11,614 nt of DNA from Pseudomonadota bacterium (GCA_023436825.1 JAEZHS010000120.1:1-11614); one strand, 5' to 3'. Numbered from the stretch's first letter, positions 1 through 8,711 are shown. Translations and numbers: made by a program. The notes: generated from the sequence alone by a model not told the origin.

Positions 1-1
1 G

Positions 2-430
2 ATCACTTCCGCCGCGCTCGAGAAGCGCTATCGCTTGCCGCAGCCGCGCTCGGCTTTGGGGCCGCGACTGGTCGGCATCGCGCGCGCCGTCGCCGATGTC
101 TCCGACGGACTGCTGGCCGACGCCGGCCATATCGCCGACGCATCAGGGCTTTCCGTTCGCATCGAGCGCGAGCGGGTGCCGTTGTCGCCTGCCGCCCGGC
201 GTGCCGTCGCAACCGAGCCTGCGCTGTGGGCGAACGTCCTGGGCGGCGGTGACGATTACGAGCTCGTGATCGCCGTATCGCCGCGCAAGGAAGCGGCGCT
301 GCTCGCGGCGGCACGCTCGGCAAAATTAGAGGTGACCGCCATCGGCACATTCACGCGAGGCAAGGGCGTCGAGTTGACGATTGCCGGCCAGCCCGTCCGC
401 GCCCCGCGCAAGGGCTACGTTCACTTCTAG
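2..430 (+). CDS. thiL: Thiamine-monophosphate kinase, C-terminal part (5' end outside window)
   Basis: ThiL phosphorylates thiamine monophosphate to thiamine pyrophosphate with ATP, the last step of thiamine cofactor synthesis in the cytoplasm. The reading frame is already open at base 2 and runs 142 codons to a TAG stop. The family is about 320 residues, so slightly under half of the protein is present. Two ThiL/PurM-like motifs are visible: ADVSDGLLAD (about bases 89-118), which contributes to the metal/ATP site, and GGGDDYEL (about bases 244-267), typical of the C-terminal half. The end KGYVHF is also usual for the family. No start lies inside the window; the internal TTG at base 35 is not a plausible start because the homology begins upstream. 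The gene is followed 8 nt later by a large palindrome. Recognition is firm from the motifs. Confidence 0.93.
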   Translation: MTSAALEKRYRLPQPRSALGPRLVGIARAVADVSDGLLADAGHIADASGLSVRIERERVPLSPAARRAVATEPALWANVLGGGDDYELVIAVSPRKEAALLAAARSAKLEVTAIGTFTRGKGVELTIAGQPVRAPRKGYVHF

Positions 431-438
431 TGTCATGC

Positions 439-503
439 TCTTCCGGACCGCGCGCGTCCCCGCGCGCTTCATGAGCGCGCGAGGACGCGCGCGGTCCGGA
501 AGA
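439..503. repeat. Long GC-rich palindrome (29-bp stem, 5-nt loop) after thiL
   Basis: Bases 439-459 pair perfectly with 483-503 and bases 461-468 pair with 474-481. The only mismatch is C460 against A482, and the loop is TCATG at 469-473. The arms are built on CTTCCGGACC and alternating CG. There is no T-run after it, so it is not a standard intrinsic terminator, although it starts only 8 nt after the thiL stop and could protect the 3' end of that mRNA or stall polymerase. Its length and near-perfect symmetry resemble the dispersed intergenic palindromes (REP-like or MITE-like) common in alphaproteobacteria. Only one copy lies in this window, so repeat status is an inference. Confidence 0.85.
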
Positions 504-606
504 CGAAGACGATGAGGCCACCATGAGAAATCGCAGGGCATGGCTGCACTGCGCGGCCGCCTATTCGCTTGGGGCAGGGGAGCCGGCCGACTAGAGTGCG
601 CGCCCA

Positions 607-1839
607 ATGGATGGATCGATAAAGGTCGAGCAGACGCAACCGGTGTCGGCCGGCGGCATTCCGCGCCGTTCGCTGCGCAACATCGGGCTCCTCGCCACCT
701 GCCAGGCGCTGACCCAGAGCAGCAACACGTTGATGTTCGCCTCCTCGGCGCTTGCCGTGCTGACCATCGTGTCGCCCGACATGCGCATGTGGGCGAACCT
801 GCCCGTCACCATGCAGCATCTCGGCGTCATGCTGTCGGTGTTCCCCGCCTCGCTGCTGATGATGCGCCGCGGCCGCAAGTTCGGCTTCCGCACCGGCTCG
901 CTGATGGGCATGGTCGGCGCCACCTGCGCGGCGATCGGGCTCGGCATGGGCAGCTTCCTGGTGATGTGCCTGGGCGGGCTTTGCCTCGGCTACGCCGTCG
1001 CCAACATGCAGCTCTATCGCTTCGCCGCCGTCGAGCTCGCGCCCGGCCACTTCCGCGCCCAGGCAATTTCCTACGTGACCGCCGGCGGCGTCATCGCCGG
1101 CATCGTCGGTCCTACGCTGGCGCGGCTGACGCCCGATCTCTGGCTGCCGCTGTTCCAGGCGAGCTTCAGCTCCGTCATCGTCATCCACGCCATCGTCTTC
1201 ACCGTGCTGGGCTTCATCGAATTTCCGCCAGTCAAGGCCGAAGACACGTCGGGCCCGCAGCGGCCGCTGCTCGAGATCGTGACCCAGCCGGCCTACATGG
1301 TGGCCTGCGCCGGCGCGATGATCGCCTTCGGCGTGATGTCGTTCGTGATGGCCGCGTCGCCGCTTGCCATCGTCCAGTGCGGCCTCAAGGCCACCGAAGC
1401 GCCGGTCACCATCTTCGTGCACGTCATGGGTATGTTCCTGCCGGCCTTCTTCACCGGCAACCTGATCGCCCGTTACGGTGTGTTCAACATGATGATGGTC
1501 GGCATCGCGCTGCTGGTGCTGGGGGTGATCGTGGCGTTGACGGGCGTGACCGAATGGCACTTCCGCATCGCGCTGGGCCTGAACGGCGTGGGCTGGAACT
1601 TCCTGTTCGTCGGCGCCACGACGCTGCTCACCACGACTTATCGCCAGGCCGAGCGCGGCAAGGCGCAGGCCTTCAACGACTTCTTGGTGTTCGGCACCAC
1701 GGCGACGGCCAGCCTGATGGCGAGCGTGGTGCTGGAAGTGCAGGGCTGGGCGATGCTCAACTATTTCGCTCTGGGGCTGGTGCTGATCGCCTTCCTGGTC
1801 ATCGGCGTCTTCCGCCTGCGCCATCCAGCGCGGGTTTGA
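607..1839 (+). CDS. MFS transporter of unknown substrate
   Basis: This 410-residue protein is very hydrophobic, with about 12 probable membrane helices as expected for the major facilitator superfamily. A polar N-terminus (residues 1-24) precedes the first helix. A basic cytosolic loop, RRGRKFGFRTG at about 87-97, sits where the MFS motif A lies between helices 2 and 3. A glycine-rich stretch GGVIAGIVGPTLA (about 160-172) resembles the motif C region of antiporters, and an amphipathic FRAQAISY segment precedes it. The substrate cannot be read from the sequence. The ATG at 607 fits the start of the hydrophobic domain but has no clear Shine-Dalgarno. The gene lies alone between the thiL palindrome and hppA, which interrupts an otherwise conserved neighbourhood and suggests a later insertion. 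Family assignment is firm; role unknown. Confidence 0.85.
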   Translation: MDGSIKVEQTQPVSAGGIPRRSLRNIGLLATCQALTQSSNTLMFASSALAVLTIVSPDMRMWANLPVTMQHLGVMLSVFPASLLMMRRGRKFGFRTGSLMGMVGATCAAIGLGMGSFLVMCLGGLCLGYAVANMQLYRFAAVELAPGHFRAQAISYVTAGGVIAGIVGPTLARLTPDLWLPLFQASFSSVIVIHAIVFTVLGFIEFPPVKAEDTSGPQRPLLEIVTQPAYMVACAGAMIAFGVMSFVMAASPLAIVQCGLKATEAPVTIFVHVMGMFLPAFFTGNLIARYGVFNMMMVGIALLVLGVIVALTGVTEWHFRIALGLNGVGWNFLFVGATTLLTTTYRQAERGKAQAFNDFLVFGTTATASLMASVVLEVQGWAMLNYFALGLVLIAFLVIGVFRLRHPARV

Positions 1840-1843
1840 AGCC

Positions 1844-1868
1844 AAGCCCTTGACGCAGCGGGGCTTTT
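1844..1868 (+). terminator. Weak intrinsic terminator candidate after the MFS gene
   Basis: AAGCCC (1844-1849) pairs with GGGCTT (1861-1866) across an 11-nt loop, and TTTT (1865-1868) overlaps and follows the right arm. It begins 4 nt after the MFS stop codon. The 6-bp stem and short T-run make it a weak candidate. The loop also contains a CTTGAC element (see the hppA promoter entry), so the two readings compete. Confidence 0.4.
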
Positions 1869-1878
1869 CCCGGCTACG
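1850..1878 (+). promoter_or_regulatory. Possible hppA promoter (-35 TTGACG; poor -10)
   Basis: CTTGACG at 1849-1855 matches the alphaproteobacterial sigma-70 -35 consensus well. The hexamer 17 nt downstream (GCTACG, 1873-1878) matches the -10 consensus poorly. The 153-nt gap between the MFS gene and hppA is long enough for a separate promoter, but no better -10 was found in it. Low confidence. Confidence 0.22.
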
Positions 1879-1992
1879 GGTTGCGCGAATTGTGGCGTTC
1901 TGCCATTTTCCGCCCGCCTCGCGCCGGGGAGAGCTTGGAACTTCGGCACGCGCCAGGCTGGAAATGCCGTCAAAACAATAGGTTAGCCAACA

Positions 1993-4098
<2,106 letters not shown>

Positions 4099-4119
4099 GC
4101 GGATAACAGGATCCCGAAA

Positions 4120-4154
4120 GAGAAAGCCCCGGTCGCAGGACCGGGGCTTTTTTT
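4120..4154 (+). terminator. Strong intrinsic terminator of hppA
   Basis: AAAGCCCCGGT (4123-4133) pairs perfectly with ACCGGGGCTTT (4140-4150) around the loop CGCAGG, and a run of seven T residues spans 4148-4154. It lies 25 nt after the hppA stop. It also separates hppA from the convergent bamE gene. Read from the minus strand the downstream T-run is only three bases, so it should act mainly on hppA transcripts. Confidence 0.93.
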
Positions 4155-4175
4155 CATCCGCCTCGTTCGATGCGA

Positions 4176-4646
4176 TCAGGGACCGCCACCGGTCGGTGCA
4201 CCCGGATTGCCGCTCTGCCGCGGTCCGCTGAACTTGCCGACGTTGCCCAGGATCTGCTCCAGCACCGTCAGCTCCTTGCCCGAGGTCGGCGTGATGCGTG
4301 AGACCATGGTGATGTTCTGCGCGTCCTTGAGGTCGTAGTACTTGATGTTGGCGACGCGGCCCTGCGCGTTGAAGCTGATCTGGATCACGTTCTGCTCGGC
4401 GATCCACGGCCGTGACGGGCCCCAGTTCTCCTGCTTCTCGGTGATGTAGTACCAGACGTTGGGATTGAAGGTCGCCACGGCCGACGGCGAGCCGACCAGG
4501 CGCACGACGTCCTCGCGGCTCTGGGTGCCGACTTCGAGCTTGTCGACGGTGCCCGGCGCCGGCGCGAAGCCCCTGATGTCACCATATGGATCACAGGCGG
4601 CCGAAAGCAGGGCAGCGGCTAGGACGAGCGGGACGGTGCGACGCAT
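4176..4646 (-). CDS. bamE: Outer membrane assembly lipoprotein BamE (SmpA/OmlA family)
   Basis: BamE is a small lipoprotein of the BAM complex, which inserts beta-barrel proteins into the outer membrane from the periplasmic side. The 156-residue protein starts with a basic MRRT, a hydrophobic stretch and a lipobox-like LLSAAC, giving a predicted lipidated Cys18. The SmpA/OmlA fold follows: LEVGTQSREDVVRLVGSPS (37-55), then VWYYITE (64-70) and VIQISFNAQGRVANIKYY (87-104), the usual strand pattern. The tail after about residue 135 is rich in Gly and Pro and probably disordered. Asp19 directly after the lipidated Cys would be an inner-membrane retention signal in E. coli; whether the Lol rule holds here is unknown. 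The gene converges on hppA and diverges from the CBP3-type chaperone gene, with an 86-nt shared upstream region. Confidence 0.9.
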   Translation of the reverse strand: MRRTVPLVLAAALLSAACDPYGDIRGFAPAPGTVDKLEVGTQSREDVVRLVGSPSAVATFNPNVWYYITEKQENWGPSRPWIAEQNVIQISFNAQGRVANIKYYDLKDAQNITMVSRITPTSGKELTVLEQILGNVGKFSGPRQSGNPGAPTGGGP

Positions 4647-4682
4647 GGACGGCTTCTGGGGTTCGTCGGAAAGAGGGGCTCC

Positions 4683-4711
4683 AAAATGTCGTGACGGCCT
4701 CGTCGGGTCAA
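4683..4711 (-). promoter_or_regulatory. Predicted bamE promoter (TTGACC, 17 nt, CATTTT)
   Basis: On the minus strand TTGACC occupies 4711-4706 and CATTTT 4688-4683, separated by exactly 17 nt. The -35 matches 5 of 6 consensus positions and the -10 matches 3 of 6. Initiation about 7 nt downstream would give a leader of roughly 30 nt before the bamE ATG at 4646. The -35 overlaps the inverted repeat at 4701-4717. Confidence 0.4.
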
Positions 4712-4717
4712 CCGACG
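4701..4717. repeat. Inverted repeat CGTCGG-N5-CCGACG in the divergent bamE/chaperone region
   Basis: CGTCGG (4701-4706) and CCGACG (4712-4717) are perfect reverse complements around GTCAA. The dyad covers the predicted bamE -35 and lies 15 nt upstream of the chaperone start codon. It could be an operator for the divergent pair or a small RNA hairpin in the chaperone leader. No regulator is identified. Confidence 0.4.
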
Positions 4718-4721
4718 GTAC

Positions 4722-4726
4722 GGGAG
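4722..4726 (+). promoter_or_regulatory. Ribosome binding site GGGAG that fixes the chaperone GTG start
   Basis: GGGAG lies 6 nt before GTG 4733. The open frame extends further upstream into the bamE coding region on the other strand, but only the GTG has a good Shine-Dalgarno and the expected N-terminus. Confidence 0.7.
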
Positions 4727-4732
4727 CAACTT

Positions 4733-5224
4733 GTGTTCAAGCGAAAGAATCCCCATGAGGCATTTGCCGCCGCCCTTTATGCACGTACGGCCGAGCAGGC
4801 GCGCGCGCCCGTGCTGTTCGAGGGCTGCGGCATTCCCGACACGCTCGACGGCCGCTTCGATGCGCTGGCCCTTCACGCAGCCCTGATGATCGACCGCCTG
4901 AGGCGCGAGCCGGACGGAGAGGGGCTGGCGCAGTCCTTCTTCGATGCGATGTTCCGCCATCTCGACCTCACGCTGCGCGAGATTGGCGTGCAGGACCTGG
5001 GAGTAGGCCGGCGCATCAAGATCATGGCCGAAGGGCTGCACGGCCGGGCTCTGGCCTATCGAGAGGCCATGGCAGGCGGTCCGACGCCCCTCAGTGATGT
5101 CTTGCGCCGCAACGCCTATGGCGGTAGGTCGCCCGACGACACGGAAGTCGAGCGTCTGGAGGTCCATATCCGCGACTATGCGGCGCGGTTGGCAGGGACG
5201 GCGCGAATGGAGCTAATAAAATAG
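4733..5224 (+). CDS. Ubiquinol-cytochrome c chaperone family protein (CBP3-like)
   Basis: Members of this family (Pfam ubiquinol-cytochrome c chaperone; mitochondrial Cbp3/UQCC1 homologues) assist cytochrome b synthesis or assembly of the cytochrome bc1 complex. With the GTG start the protein has 163 residues. It begins with a short basic stretch (FKRKN) and has no signal peptide, so it should be cytoplasmic or membrane-peripheral. Family features include IPDTLDGRFDALALHAALMIDRLRR (residues 34-58), the helix LAQSFFDAMFRHLDLTLREIG (65-85) and GVGRRIKIMAEGLHGRALAY (90-109). All are typical of alphaproteobacterial members, which precede yceD and rpmF in many genomes. Its stop is 9 nt from the yceD start, so the two are probably cotranscribed. 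Confidence 0.85.
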   Translation: MFKRKNPHEAFAAALYARTAEQARAPVLFEGCGIPDTLDGRFDALALHAALMIDRLRREPDGEGLAQSFFDAMFRHLDLTLREIGVQDLGVGRRIKIMAEGLHGRALAYREAMAGGPTPLSDVLRRNAYGGRSPDDTEVERLEVHIRDYAARLAGTARMELIK

Positions 5225-5233
5225 ATAAAGAAA

Positions 5234-5818
5234 ATGACCCAACAAATTGAAAATAAGCAAAAATCTGAGATAGAACGTCTTGTCGATCTCGAACGGATGG
5301 GACCGTCTGGTGCGGCACTCGAGATCTCACCCAGCGACAGCGAGCGCGCCGCCCTGGCCAAGCGTTTCGGGTTCCTGGGACTGCCGGCTTTTTCGGCCCG
5401 GGTAACGGTCGATCGCCGTGTCGGCGGCCAGTTCGTGGTCGAAGGCCGGCTGCGCGGCCGTATCGTGCAGGCCTGCGTGCTCACCCTCGACCCAGTGACC
5501 CAAGATCTCGACGAGGCCTTTCGCATAGTCTTCAAGCCGGACATGGCCGATGACCGCGACCCGGAAAGCGGCGACGCAGTGCTGAATGCACAGGCCGACG
5601 CCCCCGAGCCGCTCGCGGGAAATATGCTCGATGTCGGCGAGATCGTCGCCGAGCAGCTTTCCCTGGCGGCCGATCCCTATCCACGGCGGCCCGGCGCCAA
5701 GCTGGAAGACGTGCTGCCAAAGCCCCGTCACGGCGGCAGAAAAGGCCAATCGGACCAGCGCCGGCATCCGTTTGCCGGGCTGGCCGCCCTCAGAGACAAA
5801 CCGCGCCGCGGCCGCTAA
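5234..5818 (+). CDS. yceD: YceD/DUF177 family protein (large-subunit rRNA metabolism)
   Basis: DUF177 proteins lie beside rpmF in most bacteria and are linked to 23S rRNA accumulation; the plant homologue acts in plastid 23S processing. This copy has 194 residues. The conserved core is the strand-rich part from VDLERMGPSG (about 17-26) through RGRIVQACVLTLDPVTQDLD (74-93). The acidic stretch DVGEIVAEQLSLAADPYPR (133-151) follows, the characteristic DUF177 C-terminal motif. The cysteine pattern of some members is reduced to a single Cys81. The tail is basic (RKGQSDQRRHP...RRGR). The ATG at 5234 is preceded by an A-rich sequence without a clear Shine-Dalgarno, and the first 15 codons are unusually A-rich for this window. 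Confidence 0.85.
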   Translation: MTQQIENKQKSEIERLVDLERMGPSGAALEISPSDSERAALAKRFGFLGLPAFSARVTVDRRVGGQFVVEGRLRGRIVQACVLTLDPVTQDLDEAFRIVFKPDMADDRDPESGDAVLNAQADAPEPLAGNMLDVGEIVAEQLSLAADPYPRRPGAKLEDVLPKPRHGGRKGQSDQRRHPFAGLAALRDKPRRGR

Positions 5819-5860
5819 TTTGTTGCGGTGGCGAGACGTTTTGGCTAGAGAGTGCCGCCT

Positions 5861-5893
5861 GCCGCGCCTATAGAGCGCGGCTGCAGCTTTTTT
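5861..5893 (+). terminator. Stem-loop plus T-run between yceD and rpmF
   Basis: GCCGCGC (5861-5867) pairs with GCGCGGC (5875-5881) around CTATAGA, and a run of six T residues lies at 5888-5893 after a 6-nt gap. The gap is longer than in a good intrinsic terminator, so it may be a partial terminator or attenuator that sets the yceD to rpmF ratio. The loop sequence TATAGA also resembles a -10 box, but no -35 was found at proper spacing. Confidence 0.35.
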
Positions 5894-5932
5894 GGGGCTT
5901 GGCCGGTGGGCTGCCCCGTCGTGGAGATCGTT

Positions 5933-6127
5933 ATGGCCGTTCCCAAGAAGAAGGTTTCTAAGTCTCGCCGCAATATGCGCCGCGCTCATCACGGCTTGCC
6001 GTCGATGGCTTATCTCGAGTGCAAGAACTGTGGCGAGCTGAAGCGCCCGCACACGGTCTGCTCGCACTGCGGTTACTATCGTGAGGACATGCCGGTCCTG
6101 GCGGACAGCGCGTCGGCCGAGAAGTAG
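5933..6127 (+). CDS. rpmF: 50S ribosomal protein L32
   Basis: L32 is a small zinc-ribbon protein of the large ribosomal subunit. The 64-residue protein opens with the invariant [20 protein letters not shown], and two CxxC pairs (C30/C33 and C43/C46) form the zinc site, so this is the zinc-binding form. The start is fixed by this N-terminus and by GGAG at 5923-5926, 6 nt before ATG. The frame is open upstream to about 5852 but the extra residues are not part of L32. It sits between yceD and plsX, as in most proteobacteria. Confidence 0.98.
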   Translation: MAVPKKKVSKSRRNMRRAHHGLPSMAYLECKNCGELKRPHTVCSHCGYYREDMPVLADSASAEK

Positions 6128-6179
6128 GCTGCAGTTCGCTGCCGGCGATGGGCTGGCACCCGACTAGCGGAGCATCGCG

Positions 6180-7259
6180 GTGAGCGCGGACAAGATCGTT
6201 CTGGCGCTCGACGGCATGGGCGGCGATCACGCCCCCGAGATCGTCGTGAACGGTGCCGACATCGCGCGCGAGCGCTATCCCGGCACGTCGTACCTGTTGT
6301 TCGGCGATCCGGCCCGCCTGAAGCCGTTGGTCGACAAGCGCAAGGGCTTGGCCAAGACGCTCGAGATCGTGCCCGCCGAGGATGCCGTGTTGGCCGAGGA
6401 TAAGCCCTCCTTCGCGCTACGCCGGCGGCGCAAGTCGAGCATGTGGCTGGCCGTCGACGCTGCCGCGCAAGGCCGCGCCGATACCGTCGTGTCGGCCGGT
6501 AACACCGGCGCATTGCTGGCGATCTCGATGTTTGCCATGCGTATGGTCGAGGGCGCGCATCGGCCCGCGCTGGCCTCGTTCGTACCGACGGCACGCGGCG
6601 AGACGGTGATGCTCGATCTGGGCGCCAACCTCAAATGCGACGCCGAGAACCTTGCCGAGTTCGCCGTCATGGGCAGCGTCTTCGCCCAGGTGCTGCTTGG
6701 CCTCAGCAATCCAAAGGTTGGGCTGCTGAACGTCGGCTCGGAGGAACTCAAGGGCCACGAGGAACTGCGCCAGACGGCGGCATGGCTACGCCGCGACGGC
6801 TCGCCGGTCGACTTCCACGGCTTCGTTGAGGGCAATGACATCGGCACCGGCAACATCGACGTCGTCGTGACCGACGGTTTCACGGGAAACGTCGCCCTTA
6901 AGGCAATCGAAGGCACGGCCAAGCTCTATTCCCAGTGGGTGCGCGAAGTCTTCCGGACCTCGAGCTTCGCCAAGATCGGCTACCTGTTCTCCTCGGGCGC
7001 CTGGGTCAAGTTTCGCAAGCGCGTGGACCCGCGGCGCTATAATGGCGGCGTGTTCCTGGGCCTGGACGGTGTGTGTGTGAAGAGCCACGGCGGCACCGAC
7101 GCGCTTGGCTTCGCCTACGCCATCGGCGTGGCGGTCGATCTGGTTCGCTACGAATACAAGAACAAGCTCATCGAAGGCCTGGACAAGCTGCACCAGGTGA
7201 TCTCGACCGCCGAGGCGCCGACAACGCCAGCGCTGCAGGCAAGCGGAGGGAGCGAGTGA
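6180..7259 (+). CDS. plsX: Phosphate acyltransferase PlsX
   Basis: PlsX converts acyl-ACP and phosphate to acyl-phosphate, which feeds PlsY in phosphatidic acid synthesis; it is a peripheral membrane protein. The 359-residue sequence has normal family length. Conserved stretches are DGMGGDHAP (11-19), SAGNTGA (105-111), [14 protein letters not shown] (145-158), NVGSEELKG (184-192), FVEGNDI (215-221) and TDGFTGN (231-237), all intact. The GTG start is preceded by GGAG at 6169-6172 with 7-nt spacing and places DGMGG at the usual distance from the N-terminus. It follows rpmF by 52 nt and overlaps fabH by 4 nt, so plsX and fabH are expected to be translationally coupled. Confidence 0.97.
   Translation: MSADKIVLALDGMGGDHAPEIVVNGADIARERYPGTSYLLFGDPARLKPLVDKRKGLAKTLEIVPAEDAVLAEDKPSFALRRRRKSSMWLAVDAAAQGRADTVVSAGNTGALLAISMFAMRMVEGAHRPALASFVPTARGETVMLDLGANLKCDAENLAEFAVMGSVFAQVLLGLSNPKVGLLNVGSEELKGHEELRQTAAWLRRDGSPVDFHGFVEGNDIGTGNIDVVVTDGFTGNVALKAIEGTAKLYSQWVREVFRTSSFAKIGYLFSSGAWVKFRKRVDPRRYNGGVFLGLDGVCVKSHGGTDALGFAYAIGVAVDLVRYEYKNKLIEGLDKLHQVISTAEAPTTPALQASGGSE
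7245..7250 (+). promoter_or_regulatory. Strong ribosome binding site GGAGGG for fabH
   Basis: GGAGGG lies inside the last codons of plsX, 5 nt before GTG 7256. It supports the start that overlaps the plsX stop (GTGA) over the upstream in-frame alternative near 7073, which would give a long extension absent from FabH proteins. Confidence 0.8.
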
Positions 7260-8227
7260 TACGGTCTGTCGTTCAGGGTTGCGGCGCCTACCTGCCGGAA
7301 AGAGTCGTCACCAACGACGAGCTGGCCAAGAAAGTCGATACATCCGACGAGTGGATCCAGCAGCGTACCGGCATCAAGCAGCGCCATATCGCGGCCGATG
7401 GCGAGTTCACCTCGCATCTTGCCATCAAGGCCTCCGAGCGCGCGCTCGATCATGCCGGCGTCAAGGCGTCGGACCTCGACCTGATCGTGCTCGCGACGGC
7501 AACGCCTGACGAGACCTTTCCCGCCACGGCGACGCGCGTGCAGGCAACCCTCGGCATGACCAAGGGGGCGGCTTTCGACGTGCAGGCCGTGTGCGCCGGC
7601 TTCGTTTACGGCGTGTCGGTGGCCGACAGCCTGATCAAAGGCGGCATGGCTTCGACGGCGCTGGTGATCGGCGCCGAGACCTTCTCGCGCATTCTCGACT
7701 GGAACGACCGAGGCACTTGCGTGCTGTTCGGCGACGGCGCTGGAGCCATCGTGCTGAAGGCGGAGCAGGGGAAGGGCGACTCGGCCGACCGCGGGATCCT
7801 GGCCAATGCGCTGCACTCCGACGGTCGCCAGCACGACATCCTCTATGTCGACGGCGGGCCGTCCTCGACCAAGACGACCGGCTTCCTGCGCATGGAGGGT
7901 AAGGAGGTCTTCAAGCACGCCGTGGTCAACATGGCGGCCGTGGTGGGCGAGGTCCTGGAGAAGGCGGGGCTGGAGCCCAAGGACATCGACTGGCTGGTGC
8001 CGCACCAAGCAAACAAGCGCATCATCGACGGCACCGGCCGCAAGCTCGGCCTGCCGCCCGAGCGGGTCGTGGTGACTGTGGATAAGCATGCCAACACCTC
8101 TGCGGCCTCCATCCCGCTGGCGCTCGATACGGCCGTGAAGGATGGCCGTATCAAGACAGGGGATTTGCTGCTTCTGGAAGGCATTGGCGGCGGCTTGGCC
8201 TGGGGGGCCTCCCTGGTCCGCTGGTAG
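7256..8227 (+). CDS. fabH: Beta-ketoacyl-ACP synthase III
   Basis: FabH condenses acetyl-CoA with malonyl-ACP to start fatty-acid synthesis in the cytoplasm. With the GTG start at 7256 the protein is 323 residues, close to the E. coli enzyme. The catalytic triad is complete: Cys113 in AVCAGF, His250 in PHQANKR and Asn280 in KHANTSAAS. The N-terminal [12 protein letters not shown] and [12 protein letters not shown] and the C-terminal [15 protein letters not shown] are typical. The start overlaps the plsX stop, giving a plsX-fabH unit. No terminator is evident behind it before the ihfA promoter region. Confidence 0.97.
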   Translation: MIRSVVQGCGAYLPERVVTNDELAKKVDTSDEWIQQRTGIKQRHIAADGEFTSHLAIKASERALDHAGVKASDLDLIVLATATPDETFPATATRVQATLGMTKGAAFDVQAVCAGFVYGVSVADSLIKGGMASTALVIGAETFSRILDWNDRGTCVLFGDGAGAIVLKAEQGKGDSADRGILANALHSDGRQHDILYVDGGPSSTKTTGFLRMEGKEVFKHAVVNMAAVVGEVLEKAGLEPKDIDWLVPHQANKRIIDGTGRKLGLPPERVVVTVDKHANTSAASIPLALDTAVKDGRIKTGDLLLLEGIGGGLAWGASLVRW

Positions 8228-8307
8228 TAATACCCACGATTGAAACATTATCATCGACTACTCGTCCGCAACGGAACGGGAACAGACGCCGATTCAAAGC
8301 CACCCTC

Positions 8308-8320
8308 TATCCTACTGATA
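8308..8320 (-). promoter_or_regulatory. Candidate IHF binding site upstream of ihfA
   Basis: Read on the minus strand, TATCAGTAGGATA matches the E. coli IHF core consensus WATCARNNNNTTR at all defined positions but one. It ends directly next to the predicted ihfA -35 at 8321. In E. coli the IHF subunit genes are negatively autoregulated, so a site here would be meaningful. One such 13-mer can occur by chance. Confidence 0.35.
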
Positions 8321-8349
8321 TTGACCGCTTTCCGTCCTTAGAGTATGGA
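8321..8349 (+). promoter_or_regulatory. Predicted ihfA promoter (TTGACC, 17 nt, TATGGA)
   Basis: TTGACC at 8321-8326 and TATGGA at 8344-8349 are separated by 17 nt. The -35 matches 5 of 6 consensus positions and the -10 has the TAT core. The leader to the ATG would be about 20 nt and carries the purine-rich ribosome binding site. The 148-nt fabH-ihfA gap is also less GC-rich than its surroundings, as expected for a promoter region. Confidence 0.5.
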
Positions 8350-8375
8350 TTAACTGGGGGAAGGAAGGGTACCGG

Positions 8376-8687
8376 ATGGAAGGCCGGACTATCACGCGTG
8401 CCGATCTGAGCGAGTCGGTGTTCCAGGAAGTGGGACTGTCTCGCAACGAATCGAGCGACCTTGTCGAAACCATACTCGCCGAGGTCGTTGAGGCATTGGC
8501 GCGTGGCGAATCGGTGAAGATCTCGTCGTTCGGGAGCTTCACGGTCCGCGACAAGGGCCAACGCGTGGGCCGCAATCCGAAGACGGGGCAGGAGGTTCCG
8601 ATCCTGCCGCGTCGCGTACTCGTCTTTCGAGCGTCGAACGTCCTGAAATCTCTGATCAATGGGGCGCCAGACGAGATCAAGGGGTAG
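8376..8687 (+). CDS. ihfA: Integration host factor subunit alpha
   Basis: IHF alpha pairs with IHF beta to bind and sharply bend specific DNA sites, acting in transcription, recombination and replication. The 103-residue protein is a full-length DNABII family member. The N-terminal helices (residues 5-44) are followed by [22 protein letters not shown] (residues 47-68) and the DNA-intercalating arm RNPKTG at 66-71, with Pro68 at the inserting position. The end [15 protein letters not shown] strand ([14 protein letters not shown], 74-87) is typical of the alpha subunit rather than HU. The ATG has a strong purine-rich Shine-Dalgarno (GGAAGG, 8363-8368). The gene precedes a MerR-type regulator, an arrangement usual in proteobacteria (in E. 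coli pheT-ihfA, in alphaproteobacteria fabH-ihfA-merR). Confidence 0.95.
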   Translation: MEGRTITRADLSESVFQEVGLSRNESSDLVETILAEVVEALARGESVKISSFGSFTVRDKGQRVGRNPKTGQEVPILPRRVLVFRASNVLKSLINGAPDEIKG

Positions 8688-8711
8688 TTGGGGCAATGTG
8701 GGGGTCTAGAC

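Noticed and set aside
4586..4732. Upstream extension of the CBP3-like chaperone
   Set aside because: The frame is open but overlaps the bamE 5' end on the other strand, has no homology-like sequence, and the GTG at 4733 has a good Shine-Dalgarno and the family N-terminus.
5852..5932. N-terminal extension of L32
   Set aside because: The extra residues are not found in L32, and MAVPKKK with GGAG upstream marks the true start at 5933.
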